Source of the DNA: Amycolatopsis mediterranei
Lineage (GTDB): Bacteria; Actinomycetota; Actinomycetes; Mycobacteriales; Pseudonocardiaceae
Length of the DNA: 64,000 nucleotides
Direction of reading: 5' to 3'
Assembly (NCBI RefSeq): GCF_026017845.1
Contig: NZ_CP100416.1
Location: 4,311,615 to 4,375,614 of the forward strand
Shown here: piece by piece, positions 58,283-64,000 of the stretch
How positions within the stretch are numbered: position 1 is the first letter of the stretch
How the letters are laid out: each line of letters begins with the position of its first letter
The notes under the pieces: generated by a model
The model's input: only the letters and a program-made list of their open reading frames with translations
Database searches by the model: none
Told to the model about the DNA's origin: nothing
Translations under genes and position numbers: made by a program

Positions 58283-59511
58283 CGGGTGCTCCTGTCGGGC
58301 CGGGGTTCGCGGGGCATGCCCAGTGCCGTCTCGGCCAGGATGTTGCGCTGCACTTCCGAGGTGCCGGCGTAGATCGTGCCGGACACCGCGTGCAGCCACA
58401 CCGTGGACCAGGACGCGGTCGAGTTCGGGGCGCCGGGGTCGTCGGTGCGGTAGTGACGCAGCGGGCCGCGTCCCGTCGGCACCATGGCCTCCGGGCCGAG
58501 GATGTCCATGGCCAGTTCGGTCACCGCCCGGTGGTGCTCACTCCAGTACAGCTTGGACACCGACGCCTCGGTGCCGGTCGGCTCGCCCCGCAGCCACCGG
58601 GTCAGGACCCGGTTTCCCAGGTGCCGCATGATTTCGGCGCGGCTGTAGCAGCGGGCCAGCCGCTGCCGGACGACCGGGTCGCCGGCGACACCGCGTTCGC
58701 GCGCCAGCTCGATCAGGCGGTCGATCTCGGCGCGGAACATGATCGGGTTGGTGGCCGCCTCGTCGCCGCGCTCCAGCCCCAGCAGGCTCATCGCCACGGT
58801 CCAGCCGTTTCCGGCTTCGCCGACGACGTTGGCTTCGGCGGTGCGGACGCCGGTGAAGAAGACTTCGTTGAAGCCGGTGTCCCCGGTGATCATGGTGATC
58901 GGGCGGATGTCCACCCCGGGCTGGTCCAGCGGGACCAGCAGCATCGTGAGGCCGCGATGACGGACGGCGGCGGGGTCGGTGCGGGCCAGCAGGAAGATCC
59001 AGTCCGCGCTGCGCGCCTGGGAAGTCCACACCTTCTGCCCGTCGATGACCCATTCGCCGCCGGTCAGGACGGCGCGGGTGCGCAGGGCGGCCAGGTCGGA
59101 GCCGGCCCCGGGCTCGGAGAAGCCCTGGCACCACCGGTCCTCGCCGCTGATGATGCGGGGCAGGAAGTACCGCTTCTGCTCCTCGGTGCCGTGCCGCAGC
59201 AGCAGGTTGCCGATCATCTTGATGCCGAAGACGTCCTGCGAGCCGCTCGCCGGCAGCCCGGCCGCGGCCAGTTCCTCGACGAGGACCACCTGCCGCAGCC
59301 GGTCCAGCCCGCCACCGCCGTATTCGACCGGCCAGGCGGGAGCCAGGTAGCCGCGCGCGGCCAGCACCCGGCGCCACTGCTCGACGAAGGCCTTGGCCTC
59401 GTCGGTGTCCAGCGCGCCGAGACCTCGCCAGCCCGCGGGCACGTTCGCGGCGATGAACGCCCGCACTTCTTCCCGGAAGCCCTGCACCTCGGGTGGGTAG
59501 CTCAGGTCCAT
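58279..59511 (-). CDS. Acyl-CoA dehydrogenase
   Basis: A 410-residue FAD enzyme that oxidises an acyl-CoA to the enoyl-CoA. It shows FGIKMIGNLLLRHGTEEQKRYFLPRI, the FAD-binding signature WCQGFSEPGAGSDLAALRTRA (about 127-147), GQKVWTSQA and a C-terminal YAGTSEVQRNILAETALG. The family's catalytic Glu position is not obvious by eye, as is usual for bulky-substrate (FadE, steroid-type) members. ATG 59511 has AAGGAGG 5 bases upstream. An operator-like palindrome lies 20 bases further upstream. Confidence 0.9.
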   Translation of the reverse strand: MDLSYPPEVQGFREEVRAFIAANVPAGWRGLGALDTDEAKAFVEQWRRVLAARGYLAPAWPVEYGGGGLDRLRQVVLVEELAAAGLPASGSQDVFGIKMIGNLLLRHGTEEQKRYFLPRIISGEDRWCQGFSEPGAGSDLAALRTRAVLTGGEWVIDGQKVWTSQARSADWIFLLARTDPAAVRHRGLTMLLVPLDQPGVDIRPITMITGDTGFNEVFFTGVRTAEANVVGEAGNGWTVAMSLLGLERGDEAATNPIMFRAEIDRLIELARERGVAGDPVVRQRLARCYSRAEIMRHLGNRVLTRWLRGEPTGTEASVSKLYWSEHHRAVTELAMDILGPEAMVPTGRGPLRHYRTDDPGAPNSTASWSTVWLHAVSGTIYAGTSEVQRNILAETALGMPREPRPDRSTR

Positions 59512-59530
59512 GCACGCCTCCTTCGACCGT

Positions 59531-59556
59531 AATAATCTAAATAAGTTTACTGTATT
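59531..59556. promoter_or_regulatory. 26-base palindrome-like operator before the acyl-CoA dehydrogenase
   Basis: AATA-N3-TAAA-N4-TTTA-N3-TATT is symmetrical over 26 bases in an otherwise GC-rich region. It lies between the dehydrogenase start and the acyl-CoA synthetase, overlapping the latter's stop. It resembles the site at 50449-50470 and is probably bound by the same repressor. Confidence 0.65.
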
Positions 59557-61013
59557 GATCGCGGGAGCGGGAGATCCCGCCGCCGGACCTTGCCGTTCGG
59601 GTTGCGGGGGAGGGCGGCGACGAACTCCCAGCGTTCGGGCACCTTGAAGCCGGCCAGCGTCGTCCGCGCGAACGCCCGCAGCTCGGCCGGCTCGGGCGGC
59701 GCCGACGGGTCGCGGGGCACGATGAACGCCATCACGGCCTCGCCGACCCGCTCGTCGGGCACGCCGACCACTGCGGCTTCCTCGACGGCGTCGTGCCGGG
59801 CGAGCGTCTGCTCGACTTCCAGGGGGTGGACGTTCTCGCCGCCGCGGATGATCAGGTCGCCCTTGCGGCCCACCAGGTGCAGGTAGCCGCGCTCGTCGAG
59901 CCGGCCGAGGTCGCCGGTGTGCAGCCAGCCGTCGGGGCCGGGCGCGAACAGGTGTGCGCCGCGCGCCCGGACCTCGCCGACGCCGGATTCGTCCGGCTCG
60001 TGGATGATCAGCTCGACTTCCTCGACCGGACGGCCGACCGAGTCGAGCAGTTCCTCGTCGCCCGCGGCCGCGCGCTCGTGGTCCTCCGGCGACAGGCAGG
60101 TCAGCGGAGCGCCTTCGGTCTGCCCGAAGAGGTTCACGAACGCGACGCCGGGCATCGCGGCCAGCGCCCGGCGCAGGGTGGCGGGGTGGATCGGGGACGC
60201 GCCGTACTGGAGCAGGCGCAGGCTGGGCAGCGCGAAGGCGTCCGCGCGCAGCAGCATCTCGATCATCGCCGGGACGGCTTGGGCGTGGGTGACGCCCAGG
60301 CGTTCCAGGCTCTGCCAGGCGTCGACGGTGAACCGGGGGAACGCGACGATCTCGGCGCCGGCGGCCAGCGCGACGGCGAAGGCGCCCAGTCCGCCGATGT
60401 GGTGGAACGGCGAGCTCGCGCTGTAGACGCTCCCGGTGTCCAGCCGCGTCAGCCGGGCGTTGACGATCGCCCGGGCGCCGAGCCGGTCCTGGCGGACGTC
60501 GACCCGCCGGGGACGGCCGGTGGTGCCGGAGGTGTGCAGCACGAACGCCGTGTGCTCGGCGGCGGCGGTCAGCGCGGGCGCGTCCGCGCGCGGGAGGTCG
60601 CCGACCACCACGGACCTCCGGCCGCACCGCCGCGCCAGTGCGCGGCCGATGTCGGCCGAGCCGGGCTCGCTCAGCAGGATCGGGCAGTCGAGGTCCGCCA
60701 GGCAGTCCGCGAGTTCGGCGACGGTGAGCCGGGGCGACAGCGGGGCGAGCGGGCGCCCGGTCGCCGCACCGGCGACGACCATCGCCATCGCCTCGGGCCG
60801 GGTTGTCATCAGTGCCGGGACGACGGTTCCCGGAGGGCAGCCGGTCTGGTCGAGCAGAGCCGTCGCGCCGCCGATCCGCCGGGTCAGCTCGGCGCCCGTC
60901 CAGCGGGTGCCGGGCTGGTCGGCGGCGGTGAGCAGCACGCGGTCGCGGCCGGTTTCCAGTGCCTGTGCCACAAGATCGATCCACGCCGGCGTCCCGGACG
61001 CTTGCACCGTCAT
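59547..61013 (-). CDS. Acyl-CoA synthetase (AMP-forming)
   Basis: A 488-residue ANL-family enzyme that activates a carboxylic acid through an acyl-AMP. Motifs: LHTSGTTGRPRRV (A3, with Arg in place of the usual Lys), NLFGQTEG (A5), WLHTGDLGRLDERGYLHLVGRKGDLIIRGG (A7-A8) and a C-terminal NPNGKVRRRDL with the catalytic Lys (A10). It is slightly shorter than long-chain FadD proteins. Its start faces the thioesterase gene across a 73-base gap with a palindrome. The stop overlaps the operator before the dehydrogenase gene. Confidence 0.88.
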   Translation of the reverse strand: MTVQASGTPAWIDLVAQALETGRDRVLLTAADQPGTRWTGAELTRRIGGATALLDQTGCPPGTVVPALMTTRPEAMAMVVAGAATGRPLAPLSPRLTVAELADCLADLDCPILLSEPGSADIGRALARRCGRRSVVVGDLPRADAPALTAAAEHTAFVLHTSGTTGRPRRVDVRQDRLGARAIVNARLTRLDTGSVYSASSPFHHIGGLGAFAVALAAGAEIVAFPRFTVDAWQSLERLGVTHAQAVPAMIEMLLRADAFALPSLRLLQYGASPIHPATLRRALAAMPGVAFVNLFGQTEGAPLTCLSPEDHERAAAGDEELLDSVGRPVEEVELIIHEPDESGVGEVRARGAHLFAPGPDGWLHTGDLGRLDERGYLHLVGRKGDLIIRGGENVHPLEVEQTLARHDAVEEAAVVGVPDERVGEAVMAFIVPRDPSAPPEPAELRAFARTTLAGFKVPERWEFVAALPRNPNGKVRRRDLPLPRSIQ

Positions 61014-61048
61014 CCCGTCCTCCGCACGTAGGGGGTAATATTATCTAT

Positions 61049-61062
61049 ATCAGTTAACTGAT
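61049..61062. promoter_or_regulatory. 14-base perfect palindrome between acyl-CoA synthetase and thioesterase
   Basis: ATCAGTTAACTGAT is a perfect palindrome, next to TAATATTA at 61036-61043. It lies in the AT-rich divergent gap and shares the GTTAAC-centred core with the other three sites of this locus. Confidence 0.65.
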
Positions 61063-61086
61063 TCGCGGCAAAGGAGCGGAGTCCTG

Positions 61087-61932
61087 GTGAACGGATCACT
61101 CACCGATCGGCTGATGCTGCTGGTGGACCTGCAGCGGGTCGATGCGGACGTCTTCACGGCACTGCCGTCCGGCGAGCCGGGCCGGATGTTCGGCGGCGAG
61201 GCCGCCGCGCGGGCGTTGGCGGCCGCGCAGCTCACGGTCTCCGCCGACCGGGCGGTGCACGTCACGCAGGCGACCTACCTGCGGCCCGGCGATCCCGCGG
61301 AACCGCTGTGGATCCGCGTCGACCGGCTGCGCGACGGACGCGCCTTCTCCCTGCGGCGGGTCGACATCGAGCAGGCGGGCAAGGTGATCTTCACGGCGAT
61401 GTTCTCGTTCCACCTCGGCGCCACGGCGTTCGAGCACCACGACCCGATGCCGCCGGTCCCGGCGCCGGAAGAGCTCGGCGGCCTGCGGGGCTGGACCGAG
61501 GCGCAGGCGGTGTGGCCCCGGTGGCTGGCCGGTGAACGGTCGTTCGACCTGCGGCCGGTGCCGGTCCGCGGCCGGGACGTCGCCGGCACCCGGGCGCTGT
61601 GGTGCCGCACGACCGCCCCGGTGGCGAACGATCCCGCGTTGCACGCCTGTTTGTGGCTCTACGCCAGCGACCTGACGCTGGTCGCCTCCATCCGGCTGCC
61701 GCACGAGCGCACCGCGCGCAAGAGCTGGCTGATGACCTCCTTGAACCACACGGCCTGGTTCCACCGGCCGTTCCGGGTGGACGAGTGGCACCTGGTGGTG
61801 CAGCGCTCCCCGCGCGCCTGCGACGGCCGCGGCCTCGCGCAGGCCCAGGTCTTCACCCGCGAAGGCGAACTCGTGTCCAGTCTCGCGCAGGAGGGGCTCG
61901 CGTCCGCGATCCCAGGAGAGTATAAAGAGTAA
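61087..61932 (+). CDS. Acyl-CoA thioesterase II (TesB family)
   Basis: A 281-residue double-hotdog thioesterase. It shows the TesB pattern FTALPSGEPGRMFGGEAAARALAAA (about 20-44), HVTQATYLRPGDPAEPLWIRVDRLRDGRAFSLRRV, a second domain with LWLYASDLTL and the late LNHTAWFHRPFRVDEWHLVVQRSPRACDGRGLAQAQVFTREG, which supplies the conserved Asp/Thr/Gln region. It may release acids from CoA to keep CoA available. GTG 61087 is preceded by AAGGAG. Confidence 0.9.
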   Translation: MNGSLTDRLMLLVDLQRVDADVFTALPSGEPGRMFGGEAAARALAAAQLTVSADRAVHVTQATYLRPGDPAEPLWIRVDRLRDGRAFSLRRVDIEQAGKVIFTAMFSFHLGATAFEHHDPMPPVPAPEELGGLRGWTEAQAVWPRWLAGERSFDLRPVPVRGRDVAGTRALWCRTTAPVANDPALHACLWLYASDLTLVASIRLPHERTARKSWLMTSLNHTAWFHRPFRVDEWHLVVQRSPRACDGRGLAQAQVFTREGELVSSLAQEGLASAIPGEYKE

Positions 61933-61948
61933 AATAGGTTAGCTATTT
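61932..61948. promoter_or_regulatory. Operator-like inverted repeat before the MaoC gene
   Basis: AAATAG-GTTAG-CTATTT is a perfect 6-base inverted repeat in the 22-base gap between the thioesterase stop and the MaoC start, with the ribosome-binding site directly after. It matches the core of the other AT-rich sites. Confidence 0.6.
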
Positions 61949-61954
61949 AAGGAG

Positions 61955-62452
61955 ATGGATGTGACCGACGAGGGCGAAGCACCCCTGCTGGCCGCCGGGC
62001 TGACCTGGGACAGGATGCCGGTGGGCGGGGTCTTCCGGACCTCGGCCCGCACCATCACCGAGACGGACCTGGTCAACTTCGTCGCGCTCGGCGGGTTCAC
62101 CGAGCCGTTGTTCTACGACGCGGGGCACGCGAAGGCGGGCGGCTACTCGGGCCGGCTGGTCCCGGGCGGGCTGGTCTACATGTTCGCCGAGGGGCTTGTG
62201 CTGCAGACCAACGCGCTGCACGGCACCGGGCTGGCCCTGGTCCACCTGGATTTCGACATCGCGGAGCCCACCTACGTCGGCGACACGCTGCACGTCGTGG
62301 TCCGGACGATCGAGTCGCGCCCGTCCAGCAAGCCGGGGCGCGGGGTCGTCACCAGCCGCTGTTCCATCCGGAACCAGCGCGGCGAGGAGGTCGCGGTGTA
62401 CCGGCCGGTCCGGCTCATCCGCGGCGCCGACTTCGCCGAGACGGGGGCGTGA
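61955..62452 (+). CDS. MaoC-like (R)-specific enoyl-CoA hydratase/dehydratase
   Basis: A 165-residue single hotdog-fold protein. Family text includes FRTSARTITETDLVNFVALGGFTEPLFYDA (about 25-54), GRLVPGGLVYMFAEGLVLQTN and YVGDTLHVVVRTIESRPSSKPGRGVV. In hydratases of this family the catalytic Asp/His pair lies near the first helix; here the corresponding region reads LGGFTEPLFYD, so the Asp may be shifted and activity is uncertain. The stop is one base before the next gene's start, so the two are coupled. Confidence 0.85.
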   Translation: MDVTDEGEAPLLAAGLTWDRMPVGGVFRTSARTITETDLVNFVALGGFTEPLFYDAGHAKAGGYSGRLVPGGLVYMFAEGLVLQTNALHGTGLALVHLDFDIAEPTYVGDTLHVVVRTIESRPSSKPGRGVVTSRCSIRNQRGEEVAVYRPVRLIRGADFAETGA

Positions 62453-62453
62453 G

Positions 62454-63230
62454 ATGGCCGACGACGCCGTCCTGGTCACCGCCGACGGGCCGGTCCGGGT
62501 GCTGACCCTCAACCGGCCGGACTCGCTCAACGCGTTCGACACCGAGCTGCACCACGCGCTGCCCCGGGTGCTGGCCGGCCTGAGCCTCGACCGCGAGGCC
62601 CGTGCGGTCGTGCTGACCGGCGCCGGCCGGGCGTTCAGCGCGGGCGGCGACCTGGAGACGTTCGAACGGCACGCGAACGACCTGGAGGAGCGGCGGCAGA
62701 CCCTGCGCATCGGCCGCCGCCTGTTCGACGAGCTGGTCGGCCTGCACCTGCCGGTGGTCGCGGCGGTCAACGGCCCGGCCGTCGGCCTGGGGGCGACGCT
62801 GGTGACCGCCTGCGACATGGTCTTCATCGCCGAGCACGCCTTCCTCGCCGATCCGCACGTCACGGTGGCGCTGGTCGCCGGCGACGGCGCGGCGGCGACC
62901 TGGCCGCTGCACGTCAGCCTGTTGCGCGCCAAGGAGTTCCTGCTGACCGGGGACCGGGTGCCCGCGGCGACCGCTGTCGAGCTCGGCCTCGCCAACCGGG
63001 TCGTGCCCGCCGAGTCGCTCATGCCGGAGGCGCTCGCGTTCGCCCACCGGCTCGCCGCGCTGCCCCCGCAGGCGGTCCAGGACACCAAGGCCGTGCTCAA
63101 CCAGTGGGTGCGGCAGGCGGCGGTCTCGGTGCTCGGCTACGGGCTGGCCGCCGAGAGCCAGTCGCACGACACCGCGGAATTCCGCGCCGTTCCCGAGGCG
63201 TTCCGCGCGCGGTCCGCCCGCAAGCCCTGA
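62454..63230 (+). CDS. Enoyl-CoA hydratase/isomerase-family protein
   Basis: A 258-residue crotonase-fold protein (VLTLNRPDSLNAFDTELHHAL; GAGRAFSAGGDLETFERH; NGPAVGLGATLVTACDMVFIAEHAF). The region of the two catalytic Glu residues reads VTVALVAGDGAAATWP, without Glu in the usual positions, so it is probably not a simple hydratase; an isomerase, thioesterase or C-C-cleaving role is possible. ATG 62454 is one base after the MaoC stop. Confidence 0.85.
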   Translation: MADDAVLVTADGPVRVLTLNRPDSLNAFDTELHHALPRVLAGLSLDREARAVVLTGAGRAFSAGGDLETFERHANDLEERRQTLRIGRRLFDELVGLHLPVVAAVNGPAVGLGATLVTACDMVFIAEHAFLADPHVTVALVAGDGAAATWPLHVSLLRAKEFLLTGDRVPAATAVELGLANRVVPAESLMPEALAFAHRLAALPPQAVQDTKAVLNQWVRQAAVSVLGYGLAAESQSHDTAEFRAVPEAFRARSARKP

Positions 63231-63249
63231 GACGACCCGGAGGTCAGCG

Positions 63250-64000
63250 GTGCGGTTCGCGCTGGACAAGGAGCAGGAGGACCTGCGCTCGGTCGTGCGG
63301 GAATTCCTGACGGACTTCTCGCCGGAACCCCTCGTGCGGCGCCTGATGGCCGACGACCGGGGCCACGACCGTCCGATGTGGACGAAGATGTGCGGTGAGC
63401 TCGGGCTCGCCGGCCTGGCCGTGCCGGAGGAGTACGGCGGCGCCGGCTACACCTTCGTGGAGCTCGGCATCGTGCTGGAGGAACTGGGCCGGGCCCTGAC
63501 GGTGACCCCGTTCCTCGCCTCCGTGGTCATGGCCACGACGTTGCTGCTGGCCACGGACGACGAGGGGGCGAAGAGCGACTACCTGCCCGCGCTGGCCGAG
63601 GGGCGGCGGATCGGCACGGTCGCCCTGGCCGAAGACAGCGGGCACTGGACGCGCGAAGGCGTCGCCATGCAGGCCCGGCCGGCCGGGGCGGGGTGGGTCC
63701 TCGACGGGCACAAGTCGTTCGTGCTGGACCTGATGAGTGCCGATCTCGTCCTGGTGATCGCGCGGGTCGATGCGGAGGCCGGCGCGTTCGGCGTGTTCGC
63801 CGTGGAGCCCGGCGCCGCGGGGCTCGAGCGGCAGCCGTTGCCTGTGCTGGACCAGACCCGCAAGCAGGGGCGGCTGACCTGCGCGGACACTCCGGCCCGG
63901 CTGATCGCCGGTGGGTGGGCGGCCGTGGACCGGATGCTGGACCTGACCGCCATCGCGGTGAGCGCCGAGATGCTGGGGGGTGCGCAGCGGACGCTGGAGA
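63250..64000 (+). CDS. Acyl-CoA dehydrogenase (partial, cut by the window edge)
   Basis: The first 250 residues of an acyl-CoA dehydrogenase-family protein, from GTG 63250: LAGLAVPEEYGGAGYTFVELGIVLEELGRAL (about residues 50-80), TVALAEDSGHW, WVLDGHKSFVLDLMSADLVLVIARVD. No stop occurs before the end of the window. The N-domain is of the type seen in heteromeric or steroid-type FadE proteins. It would pair functionally with the dehydrogenase at 58279. Confidence 0.85.
   Translation, partial: MRFALDKEQEDLRSVVREFLTDFSPEPLVRRLMADDRGHDRPMWTKMCGELGLAGLAVPEEYGGAGYTFVELGIVLEELGRALTVTPFLASVVMATTLLLATDDEGAKSDYLPALAEGRRIGTVALAEDSGHWTREGVAMQARPAGAGWVLDGHKSFVLDLMSADLVLVIARVDAEAGAFGVFAVEPGAAGLERQPLPVLDQTRKQGRLTCADTPARLIAGGWAAVDRMLDLTAIAVSAEMLGGAQRTLE

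Noticed and set aside
1..64000. CRISPR arrays, tRNA or rRNA genes, insertion sequences and integrase/attachment sites.
   Set aside because: None was recognised by eye. No regularly spaced repeats, transposase motifs or tRNA-like cloverleaf sequences were seen, although a covariance-model search was not possible.

Overview
The window is chromosomal DNA from a high-GC actinomycete. GC is very high with strong third-position G/C, many genes start with GTG, and ATGA/GTGA stop-start overlaps are common. The gene set (a SARP regulator, an XRE-MmyB regulator, an LLM flavin monooxygenase, very large LamG and RHS secreted proteins, and a group 1h-type [NiFe] hydrogenase) fits a Pseudonocardiaceae member such as Amycolatopsis. 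The genus is inferred from gene content only.

Layout. 1-5.1 kb: mixed housekeeping and regulatory genes, namely a P-loop kinase-like protein, a hydrolase-LuxR fusion, a methyltransferase, a small ABM-ArsR operon with a perfect palindromic operator, and a broken SRPBCC gene. 5.1-22.9 kb: a hydrogenase island. A long minus-strand operon, read from 22.8 kb down to 11.5 kb, encodes two SIS-domain proteins flanking a variant HypC, the small (HhyS) and large (HhyL) subunits, a NifU-like protein, a DUF5947-type protein, two hydrogenase-associated proteins, the maturation protease, and HypC, HypD, HypE, HypA and HypB. A plus-strand unit (7.2-11.5 kb) carries a second small subunit, a second NifU-like protein, a second DUF5947-type protein and HypF, with no second large subunit. 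Two regulators with degenerate anti-sigma-type ATPase domains lie upstream, one with a MEDS domain and one with a helix-turn-helix. A perfect CRP/GlxR-type site lies in front of the main operon.

23.2-35.6 kb: a two-gene secreted-protein unit, a protein with six LamG domains followed by an RHS/YD-repeat protein whose C-terminal tip has visibly lower GC. 35.6-43.9 kb: an SDR with a divergent MmyB-type regulator, a SARP-like regulator, a hydrolase, and a stretch of gene decay in which two head-to-head genes have both lost their 5' ends, next to a cut-off quinone reductase and a flavin monooxygenase fragment. 44.0-49.7 kb: a TetR/quinone-reductase pair with twin operators, then three SDRs, an LLM monooxygenase and an NTF2-like protein.

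49.8-64 kb: a carboxylic-acid or acyl-CoA catabolic locus. It has a TetR regulator, a PaaK-like CoA ligase with an unknown partner, a branched-chain amino-acid-type ABC importer whose two permeases and one ATPase are fused in a single protein, two enoyl-CoA hydratase-family proteins, two acyl-CoA dehydrogenases (one cut by the window edge), an acyl-CoA synthetase, a TesB thioesterase and a MaoC-type protein. Four AT-rich, GTTAAC-centred palindrome-like sites sit in the promoters of this locus and look like one regulon. The substrate cannot be read from the sequence.

No tRNA, rRNA, CRISPR array, transposase or integrase was recognised. The most interesting part is the duplicated hydrogenase accessory set: an orphan small subunit with Glu where its paralogue has the Asp expected to bind the proximal cluster, and a NifU-like partner that has lost one of its two cluster cysteines.
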